Notes: generated from the letters alone by a model not told the origin. Positions 10,097 to 18,965 are shown, counted from the first letter of the stretch. The stretch: 64,000 bases of DNA from Bacillus sp. B15-48 (GCF_016879755.1 NZ_WOFU01000007.1:1-64000); one strand, 5' to 3'. Numbers and translations are program-made.

Positions 10097-10463
10097 TAAA
10101 CGACCTCCTATTTAACTAATACATCATAGAGTAATATCTCCAAAATGAAAAAAATTATAAAGGGTCAAAATGTTCTCATCGCTATTGTTATCAGACAAGA
10201 GATTGGAGGGATATTGAGCAAAAGAATAAGACTGAACCCGTATTGGATCCAGCCCGAATTTTGATTAATGTTTATTGGAAAAACTAGTTGAGTAAAAATT
10301 AAATACAAATCTCCTACTCCTATCTTTATTATTCTTCCGATTCCACCTTCCCCATCCATTCAGTGTCCATATAAGCTGGCTCACTTTTCAAGCAATCAAC
10401 TTCTTAGACTTTTCATGATAAACGCTTTATAATACCCATATAGGTATTAAAAAGGGGGATATT

Positions 10464-10904
10464 ATGATGAAAAAAGTTCAGTCAGCCGAAAATCATACGG
10501 CAATAACACCATTACAGCATTTTATTTGGCTGCCATTAGGGATGATTATGATACTTGCTGTCATAACATACATCATTGCAGCTATCGTGCAGGACAATTT
10601 TTCTATTCTACACATTCTGCTGCTCGGTATGCTCATTCTAGCAATTATTCCAGGAATGCTGGCCCGAAAATACGCACTCATATTGCAGAACAGACTGATA
10701 CGCACAGAAGAAAGATTACGTTACTATATGTTGGCAGGAAAGAATATAGATTCACGAATCACAATGGAACAGCTTATTGCACTCCGCTTTGCATCCGATG
10801 GAGAATATGTAGCGTTGGTAGAAAAAACACTGGAAGAAAATTTATCTAAAGATGAGATCAAAAAGGCAATCAAAAATTGGCGTGCGGATTACTATCGTGT
10901 GTAA
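10464..10904 (+). CDS. DUF6526-like small membrane protein
   Basis: The 146-residue protein has two adjacent transmembrane helices at about residues 23-66, then a conserved soluble tail. The tail contains RLIRTEERLRYYMLAGKNIDSRITMEQLIALRFASDGEYVALVEKTLEENLS and ends IKNWRADYYRV. I place it with DUF6526 from this pattern; its function is unknown. It starts 3-5 nt beyond AAAGGGGGATATT, and either of the two tandem ATGs is possible. An MFS gene begins 29 nt after its stop, so the two probably form an operon. Confidence 0.65.
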   Translation: MMKKVQSAENHTAITPLQHFIWLPLGMIMILAVITYIIAAIVQDNFSILHILLLGMLILAIIPGMLARKYALILQNRLIRTEERLRYYMLAGKNIDSRITMEQLIALRFASDGEYVALVEKTLEENLSKDEIKKAIKNWRADYYRV

Positions 10905-10933
10905 TAACAAAATCCACTTGAAAAGGAGATCCC

Positions 10934-12217
10934 GTGAAAACATCATATGATATGTATGTACAATCAGAAAAAGCACAACAGCGCTTATACAAGCGGACAT
11001 TATTTATTGTTATTTTATCCCAGACATTTGGTGGTGCCGGTTTAGCTGCCGGAATCACAGTAGGAGCACTGCTTGCACAAGAAATGCTTGGAAGCACCTC
11101 TGTATCTGGACTGCCCACTGCATTATTTACCCTCGGTTCTGCATTAGCAGCATACCTTGTTGGACACTGTTCACAAAGATTTGGCCGGCGTTATGGACTT
11201 GCATTTGGATTCTTGGCTGGGGGTATCGGTGCAATTGGGGTTGTAGTAGCCGGTAATTTAAACAGTGTCATTCTTTTATTTATTTCCTTATTCATATACG
11301 GTGCTGGTACATCGACGAATCTGCAAGCTAGATATGCTGGAACAGATTTAGCCAAACCAAAGCAGCGTGGAAAAGCAGTTAGTATAGCAATGGTAGCAAC
11401 CACACTTGGAGCTGTCGCGGGGCCTAATCTAGTGACTCCAACTGGACATGTTGCAGAAGCTCTAGGGATGCCAGCTTTGACCGGGCCATTTATATTGGCT
11501 GCGGCAGCTTACATTCTGGCAGGTCTTACCTTCCTGTTCTTCTTAAAACCAGATCCTTTCCTTGTAGCAAAAGCAATTGCATCCGCTACCGATAAAAAGG
11601 AAAAATCAGAAGAAAAAGAAGTTGGAAATATCTCTCGACCTGCCGTTCATCGATTAGGAATATTTTCCGGGGCAACGGTGCTTATTCTGACACATATGGT
11701 GATGATTGCGATTATGACGATGACACCTATTCATATGCAAAATCACGGTTCCGGATTAAGTATGATTGGTTTAATTATTGGATTGCATATTGCAGCGATG
11801 TTCTTACCTTCTCCTATAACAGGAGCACTAGTTGACCGTTTTGGACCTACCGCCATGGTTATTGCGTCAGGTGTGACATTATTTATTTCTGGTATTATGG
11901 CTGCATTTACACCAGGTGATGCCATTGTTCCATTAGCGATTGCACTAATTTTGCTCGGTCTGGGCTGGAATTTCGGATTAATTAGTGGAACAGCAATGAT
12001 TATCGAATCTACATCTATTTCCAGTCGTGCAAAAACACAAGGATCTGTCGATGTTTGGGTGGCTTTATCTGGTTCAGCCGGTGGTTTATTATCCGGTATC
12101 ATCGTTGCAGCTTCCAGTTATGCCGTTCTCGGTTATCTCGGCGGATATTTGGCATTGCTACTGGTTCCACTTATTTTTTGGATTCAATTTAAAGAACGAA
12201 AAACAAAACTGGTTTGA
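10934..12217 (+). CDS. MFS transporter (12 TM)
   Basis: The 427-residue protein has about 12 membrane segments, a family motif-A variant between helices 2 and 3 (GHCSQRFGRRYGLAFG), a second such loop DRFGPTAMV and a charged central loop (DKKEKSEEKEVG, about residue 218). It belongs to the major facilitator superfamily, and its repeated loops suggest a drug:H+ antiporter-1 type exporter. The substrate cannot be read from sequence. Translation starts at GTG after AAAAGGAGAT. It follows the DUF6526-like gene and ends at a strong terminator. Confidence 0.85.
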   Translation: MKTSYDMYVQSEKAQQRLYKRTLFIVILSQTFGGAGLAAGITVGALLAQEMLGSTSVSGLPTALFTLGSALAAYLVGHCSQRFGRRYGLAFGFLAGGIGAIGVVVAGNLNSVILLFISLFIYGAGTSTNLQARYAGTDLAKPKQRGKAVSIAMVATTLGAVAGPNLVTPTGHVAEALGMPALTGPFILAAAAYILAGLTFLFFLKPDPFLVAKAIASATDKKEKSEEKEVGNISRPAVHRLGIFSGATVLILTHMVMIAIMTMTPIHMQNHGSGLSMIGLIIGLHIAAMFLPSPITGALVDRFGPTAMVIASGVTLFISGIMAAFTPGDAIVPLAIALILLGLGWNFGLISGTAMIIESTSISSRAKTQGSVDVWVALSGSAGGLLSGIIVAASSYAVLGYLGGYLALLLVPLIFWIQFKERKTKLV

Positions 12218-12223
12218 ATAAAT

Positions 12224-12273
12224 GGTCCGTTCTCTATTTGTCCATGTGATGGAAAAAAAGAACGGACCTTTTT
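12224..12273 (+). terminator. Terminator of the MFS operon
   Basis: Stem GGTCCGTTCT / AGAACGGACC with a 25-nt loop, then five Ts, starting 7 nt after the MFS stop codon. Confidence 0.85.
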
Positions 12274-12314
12274 ACTTACCTAACAAAATTGTGTCAATCT
12301 TCTTAACTTTCCAC

Positions 12315-13007
12315 TCATAAACCACCAAAGATATACGTCAAAATATCAAAGTTCCAAATTATAAGAAAAATCAACATTGACATTGGGACAACCCTTAAAT
12401 ATTGTACTTTTGACTTTGTCAATATAACAAGCAAAAATATTGCAAGAAATATATCAAACCCATATACCGAAAAGTAATGAAAGAATGAATAACCATCTTC
12501 CAATATCGAAAAGAGATAAAAGAAAGGATAGCCTTGTGCAAATAATAAACCAATGGGTAGCCCAGAACAAAATGCTGACAGCCAACCTTCACCTCTACTA
12601 AACCACACTATGTAACCCGCTAAAGGTGAAACAAGTGCAATAATTCCCCAACGCAAAAAATAGTATGTTGGGAAAAACCCGAACAACACTTGTGAATATA
12701 TATAATAAGCTAACAACATTCCTATAAAAAACATCAACACTTTTAAACTCGCATATAAAGGACTTCTACTCCAAACTGCAATGATGGTCGCCAAAACTAC
12801 CCATATACCCAAATTGGTTGTGATATCACTAATAAAACTGAAGAACATACCGATAACACCGTTTGATGAGACTGTATCACTAAATTTTGCTATTATTCCT
12901 GAGAGGACACCAAAAATCAAACAAGCACATAAGTGTATGCTAATTTGTTTTACAGTGAGTTTTGATTTATCCATCATTCTTAAACCCTCAAAAAAAGTTC
13001 TCGACAT
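12315..13007 (-). CDS. Predicted integral membrane protein, family not recognised
   Basis: The 230-residue protein has about seven hydrophobic segments spread along its length and a short basic N-terminus. It somewhat resembles the uncharacterised DUF6518 membrane proteins, but I cannot confirm this by eye. The ATG start follows GGGAGGTGAG. It stands alone, convergent with the MFS gene. An inverted repeat TAGGAACTG / CAGTTCCTA at 13091-13117 lies upstream, without a T-run. Confidence 0.6.
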   Translation of the reverse strand: MSRTFFEGLRMMDKSKLTVKQISIHLCACLIFGVLSGIIAKFSDTVSSNGVIGMFFSFISDITTNLGIWVVLATIIAVWSRSPLYASLKVLMFFIGMLLAYYIYSQVLFGFFPTYYFLRWGIIALVSPLAGYIVWFSRGEGWLSAFCSGLPIGLLFAQGYPFFYLFSILEDGYSFFHYFSVYGFDIFLAIFLLVILTKSKVQYLRVVPMSMLIFLIIWNFDILTYIFGGL

Positions 13008-13214
13008 TATTACTCACCTCCCACCTATATGATTAAAACACAAAAATATAATAATGAAACGTTTTTCTACTGCTTGTACTTCAATAATAATAGGAACTGC
13101 CATTAGAACAGTTCCTAACTAAACGGCTCGATAACACAAGAAGGCACAAAACGTAATGAAACAATCGTTGCCTTGAACGGTATTTTTTTAATCTAAATGT
13201 TATAGGGGTATTAG

Positions 13215-13460
13215 TTAACTACAAATCCTCATTTTCCAAAATAAGCGGATAATATAAACCTCTCTTTCATCAAGCAACGTTTCCAAGGTAAGCAACACTA
13301 CTTGAGAACGGCCAAACTTTGGAAGAGGTAGTAAGACATCTTCTTTACGTCGCAGCGCATTAACCATGAATACTTCGAATCCCTTTACATGATCCTCTTG
13401 CTTTTTCTTATCTACACCGTATGCTGTGTTGATAATAGCAAGGTCCCGTTCCTTCTTCAC
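13215..13460 (-). CDS. Short hypothetical ORF, possibly a gene fragment
   Basis: An 81-codon frame starting at GTG. It begins MKKERDLAIINTAYGV and contains FMVNALRRKEDVLLPLPKFGRS. No good ribosome binding site precedes it, I recognise no family, and it lies in a repeat-rich, gene-poor stretch. It may be part of a decayed gene. The rest of 13461-13754 holds nothing assignable. Confidence 0.25.
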   Translation of the reverse strand: MKKERDLAIINTAYGVDKKKQEDHVKGFEVFMVNALRRKEDVLLPLPKFGRSQVVLLTLETLLDEREVYIIRLFWKMRICS

Positions 13461-13754
13461 TGGTTTAACATATTTATAAAATCGGGAAAAAATGGTGATT
13501 GATTAAAAGTATGATTACAGCCAACCGTTTGTACTACGATTGACATTTTTACCATCTAGCGACAACGAATGTATCCAAATAGTGAATAAAAAATGCATAT
13601 TTTTAGCTTATTGATAATTGGTGCTACTTGATCAGTTGTAATTGCTTGATAGCAATTCTCCTATTTCGTGCTTTGGCACTTATAAGGAAACGTTTCGCGC
13701 AGTATAGCACTTCACAATCTCTTCTATAGTTTTAAACTTAGATACTTAGTCGCT

Positions 13755-13829
13755 GCTTCACAATCTGGCCCAAAAATTGAAAATGAGCGCTTATCCTTGT
13801 ACCAGGATAGCGCCCTTTAAATGAAGAAC
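13755..13829. repeat. Dispersed hairpin repeat, copy 1
   Basis: GCTTCACAATCTGGCCC, an AT-rich segment, then a stem GCGCTTATCCT / AGGATAGCGC and the tail CCCTTTAAATGAAGAA. This intact copy serves as reference for the split copy at 14305-14408 plus 15452-15475. Confidence 0.65.
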
Positions 13830-13831
13830 AA

Positions 13832-14239
13832 TTATATTGAAAAGAGTGTTTTTATGCAGTCTTTCACCATATGTTTCCTTTTGTGGGTGTATTCGCTTTC
13901 GTAAGCTTCAGTGTCTGTATTGAAGTAACTACAACCTTGTTGAATTTCTCTGTTTTTTTCGTTCTGGATGTATACATATTTTTCTTCCGGTTCATCTTTA
14001 AAGATGACATGGGCGCGCGTTCTTTTTATACCTGCATCTTTCTTCATTGAATAGAATGCTTTTACTTCTAGCAAATCATCTGAATTATACCCAAGCTTAA
14101 TAAGGTGTTTTTTTGTTGCTCTTTCCATTAATGAGGAGCTAATAGGGTTACCATAAAATGCATCATAAACGAAAAAAGGAATCCCTATAATAATTCCTAC
14201 GATGAAGAATAAAAGAAATAAACGCTTAGTTTTTTTCAA
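13832..14239 (-). CDS. DUF3139 family protein, membrane anchored
   Basis: The 135-residue protein has one N-terminal transmembrane helix (LFLLFFIVGIIIGIPFFVY, about residues 7-25). It is followed by YDAFYGNPISSSLMERATKKHLIKLGY and a small domain with VIFKDEPEEKYVY, features I recognise as DUF3139. Function is unknown. TTG start behind GGGAGGG. The hairpin repeat directly after the stop may act as its terminator. It is flanked by repeat copies on both sides. Confidence 0.75.
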   Translation of the reverse strand: MKKTKRLFLLFFIVGIIIGIPFFVYDAFYGNPISSSLMERATKKHLIKLGYNSDDLLEVKAFYSMKKDAGIKRTRAHVIFKDEPEEKYVYIQNEKNREIQQGCSYFNTDTEAYESEYTHKRKHMVKDCIKTLFSI

Positions 14240-14304
14240 AATTACCCTCCCTTTTTTCCAACGTTAAAAATAAGCACTCAACTACATTTTTCATTAATGA
14301 ATCC

Positions 14305-14408
14305 ATTGTAATTTAAATTTTAACATAAATATCCAATTTCATCTGAGGGTGTTATTCTATTGAATGGCCCTAAAATTGAAAATGAGCGCTTATCCTTGCT
14401 CAAGGATA
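14305..14408. repeat. Dispersed hairpin repeat, left part of the intron-split copy
   Basis: Begins with ATTTTAACATAAATATCCAAT, a motif shared with the copies near 19080 and 21070. It then runs TGGCCCTAAAATTG and GCGCTTATCCTTG up to GGATA, where the group II intron interrupts it. The missing end (GCGCCCTTTTCTGAAAAATC) is found at 15452-15475. Confidence 0.65.
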
Positions 14409-15451
14409 GTTAGCAATAGGTAAGCGTTTGATGTTATCTCCGGCTTTTCCCCTGCTCCGCACGGAACGTGATAGTTTCCCATCATTCCGCGTTCCATCTA
14501 GCGATGGTTTTGTTAATTATAAGTTTCAAGTTACTCTTAAGATTTGGGTTATTTGATTCGTTCTAACTCACATTTCTCCCGATATTTATTGATTTTCTCT
14601 AGCATCGGTTGTGTGATTCCCAAACTCTTTATAAGTGTGTTTATCTTAGTTGTGTCAGTCATGTGGATTAACTTATGAACATCTTTATGGAGGATGCGTA
14701 AGTTATTGAACTTATCATTTCCACCTAGATGTACAGGAATATAGTGATGACAATGCACATCCTGTGCCTGAAGAAATACACCTGTGATTTCACAGTTTCC
14801 TTTTTTCATACTATATCGACTAATTCGGTTATCCATATATTCGACACTACGAGCCAAGATGGTCGATTCCATTAGTAAGGTTATTTCTTGCTTGATATTT
14901 TTATGTAGATTTTTGTAAATCTGCACTCGACCTTCTGCCGTGAATGGTGTTAGACTTTGAGTAAAACAAATAGTATTCTTCGTCTGAACATTCGCTAGTG
15001 GATAGAGATAAATACCAGCAATTTTAAATGTCTTACATCCCAAACTATAGAATTTCCTATAGGATGGGGGTGGATTCGTTGGATGTGCATACTTCCCGAT
15101 AGACCTCAGACGGTTGTACATCATTGCACCAATATCGTAGGCAAGACGTGAGAACGCTAAGTTGACATGTGTCGCTCTATTACTATTCTCACCATATCAA
15201 GTTTTTCAGCCATGCGGCATATTCGTTGGCATACCTTCTCCAGAGGAATGGCTGTAGCCTTCGTTCTGCCGAATCTACCTGTGCTTCACACCCTATAAAC
15301 CTGTCAGTCATAACGCATGCAGGAGTATTGACGGGATAGTTTAGAAAACATGGTTCCTTCTTTCCTATCCTCCGTTATAAAGTTAAAAATTTGCCATGCA
15401 AACTTTCCTGTATTTCACATAGTAAAACGCTTATAACAGAACTTGTCGCGC
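14409..15451 (-). mobile_element. Group II intron, internally deleted derivative (1043 bp)
   Basis: Read on the reverse strand. The 5' end is GCGCGACAAG, close to the GUGYG consensus, followed by domain I-like sequence containing GTGAAGCACAGGTAGATTC. Next comes the 3' part of the intron-encoded protein, then a domain V-like fold (GGAACGCGG ... CACGTTCCGTGCGGAG, about 14450-14505). The 3' end is ...GCTAAC, with the expected AY. Joining the flanks (GGGCGC plus TATCC) recreates exactly the sequence of repeat copy 1, which fixes both borders. Most of the reverse transcriptase is deleted, so mobility would need help from another copy. Confidence 0.8.
14549..15124 (-). pseudogene. Group II intron-encoded protein, C-terminal fragment (maturase X and HNH domains)
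   Basis: The 191-residue frame matches the end of LtrA-like proteins. It has the maturase region YNRLRSIGKYAHPTNPPPSYRKFY...ELTPFT-like segment, RSVEYMDNRISRYSMKKGNCEITG, and the HNH endonuclease segment DVHCHHYIPVHLGGNDKFNNLRILHKDVHKLIH. The reverse transcriptase palm with its YADD box is missing. The deletion joins 5' intron RNA sequence to the maturase just upstream of 15124. The protein could not reverse-transcribe. Whether the X/HNH piece is still translated is unknown; no clear ribosome binding site is visible. Confidence 0.8.
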
Positions 15452-15475
15452 GCGCCCTTTTCTGAAAAATCTCAG
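15452..15475. repeat. Dispersed hairpin repeat, right part of the intron-split copy
   Basis: GCGCCCTTTTCTGAAAAATC continues the repeat interrupted at 14408. The remaining 136 bp up to the riboswitch are AT-rich with no gene. Confidence 0.55.
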
Positions 15476-15611
15476 TCTTAAAATTAATTAATTCTTCCTT
15501 CACTAATGAGCTGTTACCTTAACAAGATTACTAACAAAAAAGTTATTGACAGAAATTGTTTTTCGATTTACATTATCAATTATCAGTTCTATAAAATACC
15601 AATGCACCTTT

Positions 15612-15761
15612 TATTCGCTGAATCAAATTGAGCGGGGGAACCAATTTTGACAGAATAATTTCTGCCTTGGGGTGAATCTTATTTGATATAAGAAGGGATA
15701 CTCTCAGTCCCTAATCCGACAGCTAACCTCGTAAGCGTTACCTTTTTTTGTCGAGAGAAAG
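15612..15761 (+). ncRNA. c-di-AMP riboswitch (ydaO/yuaA class)
   Basis: Carries the class consensus in order: CGCTGAATCAAATTGAGCG, GGGGAACCA, CTTGGGGTGAATC, AGGGATACTCTCAGTCC, TAATCCGACAGCTAACCTCG and GAGAGAAAGG. The class binds c-di-AMP and normally switches off K+ transport and wall genes. Here it precedes ktrA/ktrB, a classical target, and is followed by competing hairpins. Confidence 0.95.
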
Positions 15762-15778
15762 GTCTAGGTTTCGCCTAA

Positions 15779-15806
15779 GACCATTCTATTTGTGATGGTC
15801 TTTTTT
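15779..15806 (+). terminator. Riboswitch-controlled terminator in the ktr leader
   Basis: GACCAT / ATGGTC stem followed by six Ts. The left arm overlaps the competing GGTCTAGG / CCTAAGACC hairpin at 15761-15782, so the two are mutually exclusive, as expected for a switch. Confidence 0.8.
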
Positions 15807-15831
15807 CGGTGCCGTAAAAAGGAGGAAAAAA

Positions 15832-16071
15832 ATGAAAAAAAAATTTGCAGTAATTGGATTAGGTCGATTTGGCACCAATGTTTGTAAGGAGTTATTTAAG
15901 GTTAGTCATGAGGTATTAGCAATCCTTGGGATAAAAAGGAGAGAAGATGTTAATATTTCGCCATTACGTAGTGATATCATTCTTAAAGATGATGTATTAA
16001 TAATAATTGGTCATAAAAATGAATTAAAACATTTGAAGATGAGTGGATGTAATACGTCATGTCAAAATTAA
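15832..16071 (+). pseudogene. KtrA-type K+ channel gating subunit with a large in-frame internal deletion
   Basis: The 79-residue product joins the first 30 residues of KtrA (KKFAVIGLGRFGTNVCKELF...HEVLA, with the Rossmann GxGxxG) to the last part of the same protein (ILGIKRREDVNISP...DVLIIIGHKNELKHL). About 140 residues are missing, including most of the nucleotide-binding RCK_N domain and half of RCK_C. The frame is kept, the ribosome binding site AAAGGAGG is good, and the end overlaps ktrB by 13 nt, so it may still be translated to couple ktrB. It cannot form a normal ATP/ADP-binding gating ring. Confidence 0.8.
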
Positions 16072-17405
16072 TCCCCTCTCATATAATAAAAGGAAAAATT
16101 ATTTACTTAAGTCCACCACAAATCCTGGCTTTAAGTTTTTTGACCTTTATTTTATTAGGAACAGCTTTATTAAAATTACCGATTGCTTCAACAACCTATA
16201 TCAAATGGATTGATGCACTTTTTACTGCGACATCAGCCATTACAGTTACAGGTCTAGTTGTTGTAGATACGGGTACAGATTATACCGTGTTTGGACAAGT
16301 CGTTATTATGATTTTAATCCAACTAGGTGGTTTAGGTTTGATGACCTTTGCTGTATTAATTGTGATGATGCTTGGTAAAAAGATTGGTTTACAACAGCGA
16401 ATTCTCATTCAAGAGGCTTTTAATCAAACCTCACTTGGTGGATTGGTTCGATTAGTTAAGATATTATTTACTTTTACGATTATATTAGAAACATTCGCTT
16501 TTGCCATCCTTTCATTTAGATGGGTACCCGAATTTGGGTGGAAAGAAGGGCTATATCAAAGCTTATTTCATACAATATCCGCCTTCAACAATGCTGGGTT
16601 TTCCTTATGGTCTGATAGTTTATCGGCTTACGTCGGTGATCCGGTTATTAACTTAGTGATTACGGGACTATTTATTACAGGTGGAATTGGTTTTACAGTC
16701 TTAGCTGATGTCTGGTATAAAAGAAGCTTTCAAAAGTTATCTATTCATTCTAAGTTGATGATTATAGGGACTATCATAACCAACGCTATTTCGCTAATCG
16801 TTATTTTTATATTGGAATATGCAAATCCTGCTACATTAGGAGCTATGCCGTTATCTGATAAGTTATGGGGAGCATATTTTCAAGCAGTTACCCCTAGGAC
16901 AGCAGGTTTTAATACAATTGAGGTTGGTGATATGACAACAGCTTCCATCGTCCTCATCCTATTACTTATGTTTATCGGGGCGGGTAGTGCATCAACTGGA
17001 AGTGGAATTAAGTTGACAACCTTTATTGTTTTGCTTTTAGCAACGATTACTTTTTTAAAAGGAAAAAGCGAAACCATTGTGTTTAGACGAACAATCCCTT
17101 CTAGAACAATCATAAGGGTATTAGCAATTACTGTTGTCAGTAACCTATTTATTTTTCTAATATTATTCCTGCTCACAATAACCGAGGATGCACCATTTTT
17201 AATGATTGTATTTGAAGTAGTTTCAGCCTTTGGAACCGTTGGGTTATCTATGGGACTCACTGGGGAATTATCAACTTTTGGCAAACAATTCATTATTGTC
17301 ATGATGTTTATTGGGCGTATTGGTCCGCTTACACTTGGGTTCATTCTTTCGAAACCGAAGAAAGCACTTGTCCGCTACCCAGATGATGAGGTGTATACTG
17401 GGTAA
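16059..17405 (+). CDS. ktrB: Ktr potassium uptake channel subunit KtrB/KtrD
   Basis: The 448-residue membrane protein of the Trk/Ktr/HKT superfamily forms the K+-conducting (Na+-coupled) pore. All four pore loops with their filter glycines are visible: SAITVTGLVVVDTG, FHTISAFNNAGFS, FQAVTPRTAGFNT and VVSAFGTVGLSMG. Length and N-terminus are normal for the family. It sits behind a c-di-AMP riboswitch and an internally deleted ktrA, so it may work with a gating subunit encoded elsewhere or ungated. KtrB versus KtrD cannot be decided from sequence alone. Confidence 0.93.
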   Translation: MSKLIPSHIIKGKIIYLSPPQILALSFLTFILLGTALLKLPIASTTYIKWIDALFTATSAITVTGLVVVDTGTDYTVFGQVVIMILIQLGGLGLMTFAVLIVMMLGKKIGLQQRILIQEAFNQTSLGGLVRLVKILFTFTIILETFAFAILSFRWVPEFGWKEGLYQSLFHTISAFNNAGFSLWSDSLSAYVGDPVINLVITGLFITGGIGFTVLADVWYKRSFQKLSIHSKLMIIGTIITNAISLIVIFILEYANPATLGAMPLSDKLWGAYFQAVTPRTAGFNTIEVGDMTTASIVLILLLMFIGAGSASTGSGIKLTTFIVLLLATITFLKGKSETIVFRRTIPSRTIIRVLAITVVSNLFIFLILFLLTITEDAPFLMIVFEVVSAFGTVGLSMGLTGELSTFGKQFIIVMMFIGRIGPLTLGFILSKPKKALVRYPDDEVYTG

Positions 17406-17431
17406 ATTAGACACTCTGGCTAATTATTTTA

Positions 17432-17590
17432 AAAGCCAGCGCTTTATCGATAGATTTCGTCGTGCAGCATCAAATGAACAAAATCACGCTGTATGGTTTT
17501 TGTTTTTTTCAAAAGATCCAAAGAACCTTTGATGAAGTAGAGTACGCGGTCATGGAAACAGATGGACATATTTCAGTATTTGTGAAATGA
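17432..17590 (+). pseudogene. Remnant of a DUF421/YetF-type membrane protein gene (C-terminal end)
   Basis: One frame ends RTFDEVEYAVMETDGHISVFVK, matching the conserved end of the cytoplasmic domain of YetF/DUF421 proteins. Nothing of the membrane part is seen and no start is available. It probably lost its 5' end in a deletion that also brought it next to ktrB. Confidence 0.5.
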
Positions 17591-17627
17591 CAATAAAGTT
17601 ATTTAATTTTAAAAGCTCAAACAAGTA

Positions 17628-17656
17628 TAACCCCGTTCTAATTTAGGACGGGGTTA
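17628..17656 (+). terminator. Terminator downstream of ktrB
   Basis: TAACCCCGTTCTA / AGGACGGGGTTA hairpin followed by an A-rich, then T-rich stretch. Near 17742-17772 a partial dispersed-repeat copy (CAATCGCGCCCTATAATGGAATAA) follows. Nothing else is seen up to 17819. Confidence 0.65.
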
Positions 17657-17819
17657 AAAATATAGTTGTTTAATTTTTGATTTAAGATACTTCACTATCC
17701 TAAAAAATATAACAATAAAGTCGTTAGAAAATCTGAGTTTTATTGAACAATCGCGCCCTATAATGGAATAACTAAGCTGCTTATATTAGCTAGTATAGTT
17801 CTATAAGGACAGTAAAAAT

Positions 17820-18644
17820 TTAAATTTGAAGAGCCTTTTGCAATGATTTTTTCATTGCTTCTACAAAGTTCTGACGTGTCTCTTCAGATAATTCTAATAA
17901 GGAAAGATAGGGATTTAAATCTTCTAATTCGACTAATAAAAGCTCCCCTTGTTCGCTTCGACAGGCATCAACTCGTTGAATCCCCCAGTTAAGATTATTC
18001 CAGTCGATGAAACGTTTAGCAAAAGCTAAATCTTCTTCCGTAGGTACATACTCTTTCAATTCCCATCTTTTATCTTTATCCGGTGCATAAAGAGCATACT
18101 GAAATTCTTTGTCGATAAAATAAAATGAGACTTCATATTGAAAATTGATAAACGGTTGTACCAATGTATTTTTCGATTCTGAATTAACTTTTTCACTTAA
18201 TTCATCTTTCGTAACAAATTCCATCCCGATAGAATCTGCTCCATCTTTAGGCTTTACGATATACGTGTTCACACTAGGAAGTTTATTTAGGGAATCAAGC
18301 GTATCAATCGTTGGAATAACAGGAAAATGAGCATTTGTTAGTTCTATTAAATATTCTTTTCCGTTCATATCAGCCTTCCCATCAAACGAATTATATGTGT
18401 TTAAATGTTTAGAAACAATTCGGTTGCGGAACGCTTCATATTTGTCTTTAAAATTTGCAACTGGACCTGCATTTCGGAAAACAATTAAATCAGCATGATC
18501 TTCAAATGCTTCGATATCTTCAGGATGACAGATGACCAAATTAAAGGCTTCTCTAAGTTTAGAAGTAAGAAATAAATCCTCTTCATAATAGTTTCTTCCT
18601 TTTGCTTCATAATATAAATCTGTTACAAATAGTAGTGTCTTCAT
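17820..18644 (-). CDS. ATP-grasp domain protein under T-box control
   Basis: The 274-residue protein has an N-terminal alpha/beta segment (MKTLLFVTDLYYEAKGRNYYEED) followed by ATP-grasp signatures: YIVKPKDGADSIGM (lysine and glycine-rich loop, about residues 130-143), LVQPFINFQYEVSFYFID (160s) and VELEDLNPYLSL with the Mg2+-binding Glu/Asn pair near the C-terminus. It is probably a small carboxylate-amine ligase, but the substrate is unknown. ATG at 18644 follows GGTGAAGG; a longer frame from 18689 starts inside the leader RNA. It is monocistronic. Confidence 0.75.
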   Translation of the reverse strand: MKTLLFVTDLYYEAKGRNYYEEDLFLTSKLREAFNLVICHPEDIEAFEDHADLIVFRNAGPVANFKDKYEAFRNRIVSKHLNTYNSFDGKADMNGKEYLIELTNAHFPVIPTIDTLDSLNKLPSVNTYIVKPKDGADSIGMEFVTKDELSEKVNSESKNTLVQPFINFQYEVSFYFIDKEFQYALYAPDKDKRWELKEYVPTEEDLAFAKRFIDWNNLNWGIQRVDACRSEQGELLLVELEDLNPYLSLLELSEETRQNFVEAMKKSLQKALQI

Positions 18645-18699
18645 TACGCCTTCACCTGCTTTTCTTAAATTTTTATTGTAAAAAAACATCCTAAAAAAA

Positions 18700-18965
18700 C
18701 AAAAAATCCCGTCTCAGTAAGAGACGAGATTGAAACTCGCGGTACCACTCTTGTTTAATAAAATGTTTGAATAACACTTTATTACCCTTTACAAACGTAC
18801 AATCATACGTTGTCCCTTGTAACGGTGGAAACCGATAAAGCTTACTAAACATTCGGCTTTACTTCTCAGAGATGATTTTCGGTTATTATCTGAACACTGG
18901 CTTTCAGCAACGCACCAGTTCTCTTTGGAACAGAAACAATAACGTACTCTTTCTCTTCATAGAAT
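18700..18965 (-). ncRNA. T-box leader (tRNA-sensing riboswitch)
   Basis: The reverse strand carries the T-box sequence AAGAGTGGTACCGCG (18738-18752). It is followed by the terminator stem ATCTCGTCTC / GAGACGGGAT with a T-run (18707-18732), and preceded by a stem I with AGAGTA on its 5' side. The specifier region on the 3' side reads CCGAAAATCATCTCT. The codon directly followed by A would be ATC (Ile), and TGGT fits a tRNA with A at position 73, as tRNA-Ile has. AAA or AAT in other registers cannot be excluded. Confidence 0.9.

Noticed and set aside
10165-10359. 64-codon reverse frame with a hydrophobic segment
   Set aside because: No ribosome binding site, no recognised family, and it occupies the promoter side of the DUF6526-like gene.
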